33,016 nt of DNA from Candidatus Flemingiibacterium merdigallinarum (GCA_904386005.1 CAJFKR010000028.1:25159-58174); one strand, 5' to 3'; counted from the first letter of the stretch, positions 8,325-17,011 are shown. Numbers and translations are program-made. Notes: generated from the letters alone by a model not told the origin.

Positions 8325-10710
8325 ATATCGATTCAGAATTGACCGCGCCGAAATTGAAAACAGGCGCGACAACCTGCGATTTGAGCCGGACAGCGGCATG
8401 GCTCCGGAGGAGCTTATACGCGGCTGCGAGCGTATCGCGGCGTCCGACAAGCCGCGCGCGCTGATCAAAGCCGAGCTGCTCTGCTATATCTTCGAGAACG
8501 CCCGGCTCGAGCTGTCGTGCGCGTCGCTGTTCGCCGACCGCATCGACCACAACGGCATAATCGAGAAGGTAAGGCGCGGCTGGTCGGCTGTCTACTCCGA
8601 GCGCTTCGGCGAGCTGTTGTCACAGACCGCGATCGGCAACCGGCGCGGCGCGTATTCGGGTTATGACGATTTCGGTCACACCTGTCCCGACTGGGAGTCG
8701 CTGCTGTCGCTCGGACTGCGCGGCTGTGCCGATCGGCTCGGTGAGGCAAGGCTGCAATGTCAGAAAAAACTGACTATTCAGGATAAACTGAATAGTCAGG
8801 GCGGACTGCATAGTCAGAGCGAACTGCACAGTCAGAACGGACTGCATAATCAGGGCGGACTGCACTGTCAGGACGGACTGCACAGTCAATGTGAACTGAA
8901 CAATCAGAATGGACTGAACAATCAGAACGGACTGCACAGTCAGAGCGAACTGCATAATCAGAGCGGACTGCACAGTCAATTCGAACTACACAGTCAGGAT
9001 ACACCGCGCCGAGAGGATATCGAGAAATCCATGGTATTCTATCAGAGCTGCGAGACGGCGTATCGCGGGCTGATACGGCTTTGCGAGCGGTTTTCGCTTC
9101 TCGCCGGACGGCTCGGCTCATATCGGATGCGCGACTGCTTCGCGGCGCTCGCCGAGCGCGAGCCGCGCACGCTGTATGAGGCGATGCAATTAATCGCGCT
9201 CGTGTACCGCACGATAACGCACGTGGAGTGCGAGCCGGTGCGCTCGCTCGGACGGCTCGACAAGCTGCTGCTCCGGTACTGCCGCGCCGAGCGGGACGAG
9301 GATATACGCGAGCTGTTCAGATACTTCCTCGTCCGCTTCTGGGACAAATCGATACCGGCGAACATCCCGCTCACACTCGGCGGCTGCGACATCGCGTCCG
9401 ACCCGGAGATTGCGCGGCTTGACATACTGATACTCGACGTCTATCACAGTCTCGACATTCCCAGTCCGAAGATACAGCTGCGGGTCGGCGACAACACGCC
9501 GAATGAGGTCATCGACAAGGCGCTCGAGCTGATAATCGGCGGCACGAACAGTTTGGTATTGTGTAACGACAACGCGGTGATATCCGGTCTCGAACGGCTC
9601 GGTCACACGCACGCGGACGCGGTTGATTACGTGATGATCGGCTGCTACGAGCCGTCGTCGATGGGGCGCGAGGTTTCCTGCACCTGCAACGGTCGGGTCT
9701 CGCTCGCGAAAGCGGTCGAGACCGCGCTTAACGGCGGATGTGACCTTATGACCGGTGAGCGGCTCGGTCCCGAGTGCCGGCTCGAGTTTGACAGCTTCGA
9801 CGAGCTTTATTGCGAGGTGAAGCGTCAGGCGGCGGCGTTCGCGGAGCGGTCTGCCGAGAGGACGACCGCCCTCGAGAGTCTGTACGAATACGTCAACCCG
9901 TCGCCGCTGCTGTCCGGTTCGATGAGCTGCTGCATTGACAGCGGCAGGGATGTATACGAGGGCGGCGCGCGCTACAACTTCTCGTCGGTCAACATATTCG
10001 GCACGGCGACGGCGGCAGACTCGCTCGCCGCGATCAAGCGCTTGGTGTTCGACGAGCGCCGTCTGACGCTCGCCGAGCTGCGGGAGATACTGAAAGCTGA
10101 CTGGAGCGGTCACGAAAAGCTGCGGCTTATCTGCCGTCAGCGTATGCCGAAATACGGCTGCGGAGACAGTGAGGTCGACCGAATCGCGTCCGGGCTGCTT
10201 CATTCCACCGCAAAAGTGCTCAATGGCAGACCGAATGGCCGCGGCGGCGGCTTCCGCGCCGGAGCGTTCTCGATCGACTGGCGGATCGAATACGGCGGCA
10301 GGACGGCGGCGTCGGCGGATGGCCGGCACAGCGGTGAGCCGCTGTCGAAGAATCTATGCGCGTCGGACGGCTGCGACCGCGGCGGGGTGACGGCGATGAT
10401 AACGAGCGCGTGCGTTATTGATTCGACCGAGCTTGTAAACGGAGCGGTGCTCGATTTAGTGCTGCACCCGACCGCGGTCGAGGGCGACGACGGTCTTACC
10501 GCGATGCGCGGTTTGGTTAAGACCTTCATGAAGGGCGGCGGCGCGGAGATACAGTTCAACATATTCAGCCCCGAAACTCTGCGCGACGCGCAGGCGCATC
10601 CTGAACAATACTCGACGCTGCAGGTGCGGCTCTGCGGGTGGAATGTATTCTTTGTCGACCTATCGCGCGCCGAGCAGGACGAATTCATCCGCGCGTCCGA
10701 AGCGGGATGA
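8317..10710 (+). CDS. Glycyl radical enzyme A (PFL-like superfamily, GCYE type) with hexapeptide-repeat insert
   Basis: Anaerobic radical enzyme of the pyruvate formate-lyase superfamily. Seen, numbering from ATG 8317: thiyl-radical Cys443 in IGCYEPSS with Glu445, the GCxE pattern of eliminases (glycerol dehydratase, choline and isethionate lyases) rather than PFL's CysCys, and radical Gly774 in VRLCGWNVFF near the C-terminus. The usual GCVE and RVxGY become GCYE and RxCGW. Length is 797 residues, but 78 (150-227) are a 13-copy hexapeptide repeat. Without it the core is about 719, short for the superfamily and close to GRE B's 731. The start is supported by SD GAGG (8304-8307). Activase A lies upstream with 8 bp overlap; no microcompartment or alcohol/aldehyde dehydrogenase genes are near. 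The substrate is unknown. Confidence 0.92.
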   Translation: MSEYRFRIDRAEIENRRDNLRFEPDSGMAPEELIRGCERIAASDKPRALIKAELLCYIFENARLELSCASLFADRIDHNGIIEKVRRGWSAVYSERFGELLSQTAIGNRRGAYSGYDDFGHTCPDWESLLSLGLRGCADRLGEARLQCQKKLTIQDKLNSQGGLHSQSELHSQNGLHNQGGLHCQDGLHSQCELNNQNGLNNQNGLHSQSELHNQSGLHSQFELHSQDTPRREDIEKSMVFYQSCETAYRGLIRLCERFSLLAGRLGSYRMRDCFAALAEREPRTLYEAMQLIALVYRTITHVECEPVRSLGRLDKLLLRYCRAERDEDIRELFRYFLVRFWDKSIPANIPLTLGGCDIASDPEIARLDILILDVYHSLDIPSPKIQLRVGDNTPNEVIDKALELIIGGTNSLVLCNDNAVISGLERLGHTHADAVDYVMIGCYEPSSMGREVSCTCNGRVSLAKAVETALNGGCDLMTGERLGPECRLEFDSFDELYCEVKRQAAAFAERSAERTTALESLYEYVNPSPLLSGSMSCCIDSGRDVYEGGARYNFSSVNIFGTATAADSLAAIKRLVFDERRLTLAELREILKADWSGHEKLRLICRQRMPKYGCGDSEVDRIASGLLHSTAKVLNGRPNGRGGGFRAGAFSIDWRIEYGGRTAASADGRHSGEPLSKNLCASDGCDRGGVTAMITSACVIDSTELVNGAVLDLVLHPTAVEGDDGLTAMRGLVKTFMKGGGAEIQFNIFSPETLRDAQAHPEQYSTLQVRLCGWNVFFVDLSRAEQDEFIRASEAG
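8764..8997 (+). repeat. Coding minisatellite: 13 x 18-bp units inside GRE A
   Basis: Thirteen consecutive in-frame 18-bp units encode the hexapeptide x-[G/E/K]-L-[H/N/T]-[S/N/C/I]-Q. The first two units (KKLTIQ, DKLNSQ) are the most diverged; the other eleven follow x-[GE]-L-[HN]-[SNC]-Q. The codon pattern is nearly constant (GGA/GAA CTG CAC/CAT AGT CAG), unlike the CG-rich codons around it. GRE B has a charged, non-repeated loop at the equivalent position. Confidence 0.95.
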
Positions 10711-10791
10711 TATTAAGCGATTAGATACACAAAACTGAATGCGGGCGGTTTTACGTGCGTGCAGACGGTGTCATAGAACAAAGCGGGAATC

Positions 10792-10826
10792 AAATCGGCT
10801 GCCTGATATCGGCAGCCGATTTTACT
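10792..10826 (+). terminator. Intrinsic terminator of GRE operon A
   Basis: Perfect 12-bp stem AAATCGGCTGCC (10792-10803) with GGCAGCCGATTT (10811-10822), 7-nt loop, ending in a short T-run. About 80 bp after the GRE stop. Confidence 0.9.
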
Positions 10827-10888
10827 GTCGCAAGCCGTTATTTATGACAGTTTTATGTATTTTCGGCGCATTCTAACAGAACACGTTC

Positions 10889-10918
10889 TGACCGCGATAT
10901 ATTCGCGGTCATTTTTAA
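10889..10918 (+). terminator. Second hairpin with T-run, abutting the convergent mgtC-like gene
   Basis: Perfect 8-bp stem TGACCGCG (10889-10896) with CGCGGTCA (10904-10911), 7-nt loop, then TTTTTAATT on the plus strand. It overlaps the 3' end of the minus-strand MgtC gene and probably blocks readthrough from the GRE side; on the minus strand it has no T-run after the stem. Confidence 0.65.
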
Positions 10919-11631
10919 TTCATCTCCTCGATGTGGTTGACATACTCAAGCGTCGCGAGCGCGGCGATTATTTCGCTGTGCGTCTTGTATTTTTTCAGCT
11001 GGGCGCTGTTGATTGTAATCGATACCGAATATACGCTTAGCCCCGAGTTGAGATAGGCCGGATTTGCCTCGATGTCGTCGATTTTGAGTCCGAGCCGGCG
11101 TATGGTCGCGGTAAAATCCTGAAGGTTATTCTTGTTTTTAAGCTCGAGGTGTACCTCGAAATGATTCGAGCGGTTCTTTAAGTAGGTTTCAAATGCCGGG
11201 AAGCAGGACAGGCAGCAGAGCAGCAGTATGAATCCGACGACTGACACGCTGTAGAAGCCGGTTCCGAGCGTGATGCCGAGTATGCCGCAGGCCCATAATC
11301 CAACCGACGTAGTAAGCCCCTTGATTTGGTTGCGCGAGCTGTATAGAATCGTGTTTGAGCTGATAATCGCCATGCCGATTACGACCGCGGCTGAAATCAG
11401 CGGGAAGGTCGAGTCGATGCTCTCGGACATATATACATCAGTTATCGACGCTACGGTCGCCGCGAGCGACACGAGCATGAAGGTGCGGAGTCCGGCGGCG
11501 TGGCGTTTCGCCGCGCGCTCACAGCCTATGACCGCGGCGAATACCACCGCCGAGATGAGCCGCAGCAATATGGAGGCGAGGTTGATTTCAAGCGACCAGC
11601 TGCCGAGCAGTGAAGCGATTGGGTCTGTCAT
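10915..11631 (-). CDS. MgtC/SapB family membrane protein
   Basis: Integral membrane protein, 238 residues. Seen: hydrophobic segments in the first 150 residues (ASILLRLISAVVFAAVIGCERAA, TFMLVSLAATVAS, FPLISAAVVIGMAII, GLWACGILGITLGTGFY, VVGFILLLCCLSCF), the family's ERAAKRHAAGLRTFMLVS loop, and a soluble C-terminal ACT-like domain (residues 160-235) with alternating strands. Family members are linked to growth at low Mg2+ and to modulation of ATP synthase or membrane potential, but transport is not established. ATG 11631 was chosen over 11640 because SD AAGGA touches the earlier codon and is 9 nt from this one. It lies 152 bp after the antiporter gene on the same strand with no terminator between. 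Confidence 0.88.
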   Translation of the reverse strand: MTDPIASLLGSWSLEINLASILLRLISAVVFAAVIGCERAAKRHAAGLRTFMLVSLAATVASITDVYMSESIDSTFPLISAAVVIGMAIISSNTILYSSRNQIKGLTTSVGLWACGILGITLGTGFYSVSVVGFILLLCCLSCFPAFETYLKNRSNHFEVHLELKNKNNLQDFTATIRRLGLKIDDIEANPAYLNSGLSVYSVSITINSAQLKKYKTHSEIIAALATLEYVNHIEEMN

Positions 11632-11783
11632 ATGTATCATTCCTTTTTTGTATTTTCAGTTTGAGTGGTTATTTGCGAGTTCAGCTTAACGGAGATGGGA
11701 TTTAGCTGCGAGGAACGGCGAATCAAAGCTCTCCGCAGGATATCTTTAATCACTGTATTCAATATGATTTCTTATATTGCCTG

Positions 11784-13229
11784 TTAAATTCGCCTCATCA
11801 TGCCGTGACGGCGCGGATGGCTCATAGCCTCAAGCTGCTGCTCCGCCGCTTCGGTAAACGCGGCTTCTGCCGGACTCTCGTTCTGATGTGCCGGCAGTTC
11901 CGCTTGTATCGCGTGGATTCGCTCAATCAACAGCTCTACCTCGCTTAACTTATGCTCGGTTGTGGGATCAAGCGGCGCGATATCCTCGAGCTTATCCGAA
12001 TAGGATTTAGACAAGGACAGCGACAGCTTCGCCGAGACCGGACCTATCAGCTCATACAGCACGCTTGACGCGAGTATTATTGTCTCGAGCGCTTCTCCGG
12101 ATTCACCGCCGAGCGTCCGCGCGCCGAGCGCGGCGAGCCCTATAGCGACTCCGGCCTGCGGTATCAGCGCGAGTCCGAGGTAACGGCTTATCTCTTTTTT
12201 GCTTCGTGTGACTATTCCGCCGACAAACGAGCCTATGTATTTACCGATTATGCGCACTATGAAATACACGACGCCGACCGTCCAGAGCGGTACCGAGCCA
12301 AGCGTTCCCGCGCTTGAAAACAGGCTGTCGAGCTTGAAGCCGAGCCCGCTTTTGACAAAGAACAGCAGAAGTATCGGAGGTGTGAAGTAATTGAGCTGCA
12401 AGAACAGCTTTTCGTCGTCGGTCAAATTAATGTATACCGTGCCGATGGTCATGCAGCCGAGCAGCGGCGACACGTCAAGGACCGTGCAGACTCCGCAGAA
12501 CGCGAATATCAGACTGACCGAAATAATCAGTCGGTTGTCGGTCGAGCGCTTCTGCGGTATCAGCAGCTTCAAAAGGACTCCGAACAGTCCGCCGAGCAGC
12601 AGTGCGACGATATTCTTGACAATGGGCAAAATTACAACCGACAATTCAAAGCTGCCATTGGCAGTCGCGGTCAACGCAATCGAAATCGAGACGCTGTATG
12701 CGACCAGCCCTACAACGTCGTCGAACGCTATTACCTGTAGGAGCGTGTCGACGAACTCGCCTTTCGCTCCGGTCTGACGGATAGTCATCATAGTCGAGGC
12801 GGGAGCGGTCGCCGCCGCGAGCGACGCCAATACCGCCGAAAACGCAAAGTCGAGTCTCAAGACATAGCAGCAGACAGAGAACACCAGCAGCGACGCGACG
12901 CAGGCTTCGAGGAGAGTTATTATCACCACTTTCGCGCCGCTTTTTTTAAGCGTGTCGAGCCTGAAGAATTCACCCACCCCGAACGCGATGAACGCGAGCG
13001 CGATGTCGGATATAAAGTCCATGCCGTCGATCACCGTCTGCGGTATCAGCCCGAGACAATACGGTCCGAGCAGAATTCCCGTGACGATATACGCGGTCAC
13101 GTTCGGCAATTTGGCGAGCTTGGTCAGTCGGGTCACGGCGAACCCTCCGAACAGCATTAACGCGACCGAAATTATCACCGACGCCGCGGTTGGTAGATTA
13201 TTTATAAATTCCCGGAAAACCTCCGGCAT
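11784..13229 (-). CDS. Cation:proton antiporter (monovalent CPA superfamily)
   Basis: Multi-pass transporter exchanging H+ for Na+ or K+. 481 residues with about 12-13 hydrophobic segments. Seen: the unwound-helix region LAAATAPASTM (138-148), and the acidic pair Asp170-Asp171 in VIAFDDVVGL, the ion-site DD signature of electrogenic CPA2-type proteins. Also PNVTAYIVTGILLGPYCLG in the first third, GLGFKLDSLF and ALIPQAGVAIGLA further on. The C-terminal 85 residues are soluble and Glu/His-rich, with no recognisable nucleotide-binding RCK domain. ATG 13229 has SD GGAGG 8 nt upstream; the ATG at 13244 lies in front of that SD. A LysR regulator is transcribed divergently, a common arrangement for self-contained ion-stress units. 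Confidence 0.9.
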   Translation of the reverse strand: MPEVFREFINNLPTAASVIISVALMLFGGFAVTRLTKLAKLPNVTAYIVTGILLGPYCLGLIPQTVIDGMDFISDIALAFIAFGVGEFFRLDTLKKSGAKVVIITLLEACVASLLVFSVCCYVLRLDFAFSAVLASLAAATAPASTMMTIRQTGAKGEFVDTLLQVIAFDDVVGLVAYSVSISIALTATANGSFELSVVILPIVKNIVALLLGGLFGVLLKLLIPQKRSTDNRLIISVSLIFAFCGVCTVLDVSPLLGCMTIGTVYINLTDDEKLFLQLNYFTPPILLLFFVKSGLGFKLDSLFSSAGTLGSVPLWTVGVVYFIVRIIGKYIGSFVGGIVTRSKKEISRYLGLALIPQAGVAIGLAALGARTLGGESGEALETIILASSVLYELIGPVSAKLSLSLSKSYSDKLEDIAPLDPTTEHKLSEVELLIERIHAIQAELPAHQNESPAEAAFTEAAEQQLEAMSHPRRHGMMRRI

Positions 13230-13337
13230 AATATGCGCCTCCATTTTGTTCGCGGTTAGATTTGAATGTCGGATTCCTTATAATTGCCGCGAGATATGAT
13301 TGAAAATCGAAATTATTGTAAAAATCGTGTATAACTC

Positions 13338-13366
13338 TTGTAAAGCCTATTTATATATGATATACT
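13338..13366 (+). promoter_or_regulatory. Sigma-A promoter of the LysR gene
   Basis: -35 TTGTAA (13338-13343), 17-bp spacer, -10 TATACT (13361-13366). It lies in the 202-bp divergent region between the antiporter and regulator starts. The A/T-rich DNA around it contains several T-N11-A patterns, too degenerate to name one as the operator. Confidence 0.6.
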
Positions 13367-13431
13367 ATAAGAAGCATAATGTCAAATTATATTTTTCTAA
13401 TATATCATAACGAATTTTTATGGAGGCGCTT

Positions 13432-14343
13432 ATGCTCGACCCAAAATTGAAAACCTTGATCTGTACCGCGGAGCAAAAAAGCTTCACATCGGCCGCTAAG
13501 CTGCTGTCGCTGACCCAGCCGGCGGTCAGCCATCATATAAGACTGCTCGAGGAGGAGCTCGGAGTAAAGATATTCGCGAGAAATAAAAATGAGCTTATTT
13601 TAACGCCCGAGGGCGAAATTGTACTGCGAGGAGCCCGTCGGATGAACGCGATCTGCGAGCGAATATACAGCGAGCTTTCCGACAAGACGCACTGTCTGAC
13701 CCGACTGAGGGTAGGGATAACGCACACCGCCGAGTCAAATCTGATGACCGAGGTGTTGGCGCGCTACAGTCAGAGCGTAGAGCATATGACGATAAAGATT
13801 ATTACTGACACCATAAATAATCTTTATGCTATGCTCGAAAATTACGAGCTTGATCTCGCGATAACCGACGGAAAGCCGGTCGGTCGCGAGCTGCGTTCAC
13901 TGCTGCTCGACACCGATTATCTCGTCTGCGTGATGTCAAATGAAAATCAGCTCGCGTCGCGTGAGATGGTCACGCTGGGCGAGCTGAAAAAGCAGAAGAT
14001 GATACTGCGCCTGCCGACCTCGGCGACGCGGATATTGTTTGAGTCGCAGCTTGACGGCATCGGCGAGTCGACGGCTGATTTCGACATTTTACTCGAGGTT
14101 GACAGTGTCGCTGCAATTAAAGACCTGATACGCAAAAATCTCGGGGTGTCCATACTTGCGCGTAGCGCGTGCATGGATGAGCTTAGCAAGGGAAAGCTGA
14201 CCGCTCTGCCGATTGAAAATCTAAGCATGGTGCGCGAGACGAATCTCGTCTATCATGACGATTTCGGGCACGAGGAGATACTCAAAAGCATAATGAAAGT
14301 CTACCGCGAGACCGCGCGGGCGTATACACGGACATATATGTGA
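13432..14343 (+). CDS. LysR-family transcriptional regulator
   Basis: 303 residues. N-terminal winged helix (residues 1-60): KLKTLICTAEQKSFTSAAKLL followed by the recognition helix TQPAVSHHIRLLEEELGVKIF and the wing NELILTPEGE. A linker helix follows, then the periplasmic-binding-like effector domain (about 90-295) with LRVGITHTAESNLM and DLAITDGKP. ATG 13432 is preferred to ATG 13420 because SD GGAGG (13422-13426) lies between them. It faces the antiporter gene head-to-head, so it most likely controls that gene and itself. The effector is unknown. A hairpin lies just past the stop. Confidence 0.93.
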   Translation: MLDPKLKTLICTAEQKSFTSAAKLLSLTQPAVSHHIRLLEEELGVKIFARNKNELILTPEGEIVLRGARRMNAICERIYSELSDKTHCLTRLRVGITHTAESNLMTEVLARYSQSVEHMTIKIITDTINNLYAMLENYELDLAITDGKPVGRELRSLLLDTDYLVCVMSNENQLASREMVTLGELKKQKMILRLPTSATRILFESQLDGIGESTADFDILLEVDSVAAIKDLIRKNLGVSILARSACMDELSKGKLTALPIENLSMVRETNLVYHDDFGHEEILKSIMKVYRETARAYTRTYM

Positions 14344-14352
14344 GTACAGACT

Positions 14353-14391
14353 CGGCAGGTGTGCTTGCAAATAGAAATGCAAGCAGAGCCG
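14353..14391 (+). other. Hairpin downstream of lysR
   Basis: Stem TGCTTGCA (14362-14369) with TGCAAGCA (14378-14385), 8-nt loop, extended by CGGC/GCCG across a small internal loop. No T-run follows, so it may be a weak terminator, an mRNA-protecting stem or chance. The rest of 14344-14503 shows nothing else clear. Confidence 0.4.
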
Positions 14392-14503
14392 CGTATTAAT
14401 TAAGGTAACCTCTAAAAATACGATATGAGGGAAAAGCCGAATCAATACCAATGGCATCGGTTCATCTTTTCTCGCGGATTTTAATGTGTTTTTAGAATCA
14501 GCC

Positions 14504-15094
14504 TTAAGAAAAGAACACGCCCTTAATAAATATCTCGAGGCCGATTATTATCAGTATCACGCCGCCGAGGATTCCGGCTTTTCCGGCGAGACGCGTTCCG
14601 AACACCTTGCCAAGACATAGTCCGGTCATACAGATGATAAATGTAACTACCGCGATTATCAGCGCGCAGACTAACGCCATTACGAGTCCGTAGTCGGAGA
14701 TTGTGAAGCCTACTGACAGCGCGTCGATAGACGTCGCGATTCCCTGCACGAGCAGTGTCGTGAAGGTCATTTTGACGGCGCAGGCTTCCTCACCGCGGCT
14801 GCGTATGCCCTCTATCAGCATTTTTCCGCCGATATAGCAGAGCAGCACAAGCGCGATCCAAGGTATCAGATTGCCGAACGACTCGAAATATTTGACTACC
14901 GTATGAACACAGATCCAGCCGAGCATCGGCATTGCCGCCTGAAACACCGCGAAGGTTCCGGCGATGCCGCACATCTTCGCGCCCTTCATCCTCGGGTCGC
15001 CGAGACCGTTCGCGAGCGAGACCGAAAACGCGTCCATAGCCAGTCCTGCCCCGAGCAGCAGGCTGTTGAAAAAGAAGATAAAATTAAAGTCCAT
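14504..15094 (-). CDS. mntP: MntP-family manganese efflux pump
   Basis: Exports Mn2+ across the membrane; MntP in E. coli is 188 residues, this protein 196. Seen: six hydrophobic segments in two repeated halves, each beginning with the metal-binding family motif: GAGLAMDAFSVSLANGL (Asp21) and QGIATSIDALSVGFTI. LIPWIALVLLCYIGGKMLIEG and the C-terminal GGVILIIIGLEIFIKG also fit. ATG 15094 is chosen because SD AAGGGG lies 7 nt upstream and the protein matches family length; an upstream in-frame extension would run through the riboswitch. The yybP-ykoY riboswitch in its leader independently supports the manganese role. Confidence 0.95.
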   Translation of the reverse strand: MDFNFIFFFNSLLLGAGLAMDAFSVSLANGLGDPRMKGAKMCGIAGTFAVFQAAMPMLGWICVHTVVKYFESFGNLIPWIALVLLCYIGGKMLIEGIRSRGEEACAVKMTFTTLLVQGIATSIDALSVGFTISDYGLVMALVCALIIAVVTFIICMTGLCLGKVFGTRLAGKAGILGGVILIIIGLEIFIKGVFFS

Positions 15095-15106
15095 AATCCG
15101 ACCCCT

Positions 15107-15143
15107 TAAAAATAAATCGACCCGATACGGCGGCGCCGTACCG
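15107..15143 (-). terminator. Expression-platform terminator hairpin of the mntP leader
   Basis: On the minus strand CGGTACGGCG (15143-15134) pairs with CGCCGTATCG (15132-15123) through a fully paired stem with one U-G wobble, followed by TCGATTTATTTTT and then the mntP SD. It sits between the aptamer and the gene, as expected for Mn2+-controlled transcription termination. Confidence 0.7.
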
Positions 15144-15181
15144 AGCCGAATATAGGGACACATGTACAGCAAACGCCAATA

Positions 15182-15337
15182 CATGAGTCTCGTAATCAAG
15201 GCGGAATCCTCAAGCGGCGCGACCGCGGTCAATTCGCGGTCATCGCGGTTATTCCCGCCTTATAGCAAGCCAGACGAAATGTCAGTATGTTGACTTACCG
15301 CGCGCCGCGGATACGGCGCGGTTACTACTCCCTCACG
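15182..15337 (-). promoter_or_regulatory. yybP-ykoY Mn2+ riboswitch aptamer
   Basis: Read on the minus strand, P1 forms from CGTGAG (15337-15332) and CTCATG (15187-15182). Inside are the two conserved patches of this class: GGGAGTAG close to the 5' end, and GTCAACATACTGAC after a GC-rich hairpin. These two loops form the Mn2+ site in known members. A further long stem pairs GGCGGGAAT with ATTCCGCC, and the 3' side ends in GAGAC just before P1 closes. It starts about 9 nt after the predicted transcription start and precedes mntP. In this class Mn2+ binding normally turns the efflux gene on. Confidence 0.88.
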
Positions 15338-15352
15338 GATCATATCTCTACT

Positions 15353-15381
15353 ATTATATCAAATCCTATTCGCGCTGTCAA
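15353..15381 (-). promoter_or_regulatory. Consensus sigma-A promoter of the riboswitch-mntP transcript
   Basis: Minus strand: -35 TTGACA (15381-15376), 17-bp spacer, -10 TATAAT (15358-15353), a full consensus match. Transcription should begin near 15346, directly ahead of the aptamer. Confidence 0.85.
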
Positions 15382-15445
15382 GTAAAAATGACTGCTTTAC
15401 AGTGATTTTACATATTCTAAATATATGTCAGTCAACAATTGACTG

Positions 15446-16945
15446 TCATTCAACAATCGACGACATCTTTGCAATAAGGCTGTTTTTGTCCTTTGCAATG
15501 CGCGACGCCCAGTTCGGGTCGTTGTTGTCTAACGCGGTCTTGATTGTAGCCGACGGCGAGCCGAGCAGATTAGCGTAGATTTCGCCCGGGTCGTATACGA
15601 TACTGCCGATTATTAAATCAAACATACGGCTGACATTGTCGTCAGGCGAGTAGCGGGTTTTTAATGTGACCTCGCAGTATTCGGGCACGAGCGAACGGTA
15701 GGACTCGCTCGACAGAGCCTCGAGCACGGCTCCGGCGGCGTCCGGGTCAGACACGGTCGCCGGCATCATAACATAACAGTTGCGCTGGAGCATATTCGCG
15801 TATTCGGTCTGGGTCTCGTCCCACTTCGGATATGGCAGGAGTCCCCAGTCAAAGTCGATTTCGGGCACTATCACCGACGCGTCGGCGATAAGACCCATTG
15901 TGAACAGCGACCGTCCCTCGACGAAAGCCCGGTTCGCGTAGTTGCCGCCTCCGGTCGATATCATGTATTCGGGATTGTCAGAGTTGTGTTTGCCGGCGAG
16001 CACATTCTCGTTTTCGTTTATCAGCCGACATAGCCGGTCAACGACATCGAGCGCACGCTCGTTGTCATAAGCGAACTCGTAGCCGGTTTCGGTCTTTTTG
16101 AAGATGTCCATACCGAACGCCTTGAGAAAGCCGATGTATTTGTTGTTGTCGCCGAAGGTCAGTCCGTACCTGTCGCCCGGATCGGCGATGGTGTCGCCGT
16201 TGAGATCGGAGTAGCCGCCGCGTATCAGCTCCTCGAGCTTGCCGAGCGTCCACTCGCCAGAGTCGACAAGCGAGTATAGGTCGTCAGTAAAACCGAGCGT
16301 TTCATACAGGTCGGCGTTGTAATAGACGGCGAACACATTCTTGATGTTCGCGAGCGAAAATTCACCCGACATGAAGTGAATATAGTCGGTCGGCATATTC
16401 TCCCGGACAGTCTGGTTGTACCAGGGCTTGTCGAGGTTGATGTATTTGTTGTCGGCGAGGTTCAGGAAATAATCGCCCTCGAGCATCTGCGATGTGTAAT
16501 TCATCACGTCAAATATCAGGTCGGCTTGATTGTCGCCAGCGAGTATACCAGATGTGACTTTATTTTGGAACGACGCCATCTCTTCCCATGAGTAGGTCTC
16601 CCAGCTGTATACAAGCCGAACGTTCAGCCGTTCGCTGACGTTGGCAATTGTATTGTACACCGCGTCGGACAGTCGGTTTCCGGTGACTTCTTCGCTGTAC
16701 ATATCAGCGATATAGGCGTTGTTGTAGTCGCCGATGAAAATTTTTATCTCTTTACCACCGAGGTCGAGGTCGTCCGGCAGATCGTCTGAAACGAACAGCG
16801 TCTCCTCGGCCGCGGTAGTTTCGGTCGATTCGGTCGATGTTTGCGTAGTCTCAACCGAGACAGCGTCATTTGCGCAAGAAATTGTGCCGGACAATAGGCA
16901 AAGGCACAGGCAGGACAACATTGCGCGGCGGGATAACTGTGGCAT
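15446..16945 (-). CDS. Extracellular solute-binding lipoprotein (sugar-type ABC SBP), intact
   Basis: Substrate-capture lipoprotein, 499 residues, third member of the local paralog family and intact. Seen: positively charged start, hydrophobic core and lipobox GTISC (Cys24), then a Thr/Ser/Glu-rich linker to about residue 50. The mature domain has DLDLGGKEIKIF, GEWTLGKLEEL, a calcium-loop-like DLNGDTIADPGDRYG near residue 250, GLLPYPKWDETQ and VLEALSSESYRSLVPEY. These match the family-1 SBP pattern for oligosaccharides, but the ligand is unknown. ATG 16945 has SD AAAGGAG upstream. No permease or ATPase is adjacent, so it must share a transporter encoded elsewhere or act as a surface binding protein. 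A 40-bp perfect hairpin lies 67 bp upstream and no clear promoter is seen. Confidence 0.88.
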   Translation of the reverse strand: MPQLSRRAMLSCLCLCLLSGTISCANDAVSVETTQTSTESTETTAAEETLFVSDDLPDDLDLGGKEIKIFIGDYNNAYIADMYSEEVTGNRLSDAVYNTIANVSERLNVRLVYSWETYSWEEMASFQNKVTSGILAGDNQADLIFDVMNYTSQMLEGDYFLNLADNKYINLDKPWYNQTVRENMPTDYIHFMSGEFSLANIKNVFAVYYNADLYETLGFTDDLYSLVDSGEWTLGKLEELIRGGYSDLNGDTIADPGDRYGLTFGDNNKYIGFLKAFGMDIFKKTETGYEFAYDNERALDVVDRLCRLINENENVLAGKHNSDNPEYMISTGGGNYANRAFVEGRSLFTMGLIADASVIVPEIDFDWGLLPYPKWDETQTEYANMLQRNCYVMMPATVSDPDAAGAVLEALSSESYRSLVPEYCEVTLKTRYSPDDNVSRMFDLIIGSIVYDPGEIYANLLGSPSATIKTALDNNDPNWASRIAKDKNSLIAKMSSIVE

Positions 16946-17011
16946 TATTTATATTCTCCTTTGTTTTGATTTGCTTTAGCCGATTGTAAATGTGCAAACT
17001 TGTTCGCTTTC

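Noticed and set aside
8764..8997. CRISPR-like array
   Set aside because: The repeats are 18 bp, contiguous with no spacers, keep one reading frame and lie inside a GRE; they are a coding minisatellite.
10876..10890. LexA/SOS box (CAGAAC-AC-GTTCTG)
   Set aside because: The half sites are only 2 bp apart; the Gram-positive SOS box needs GAAC-N4-GTTC, and the site lies between convergent gene ends.
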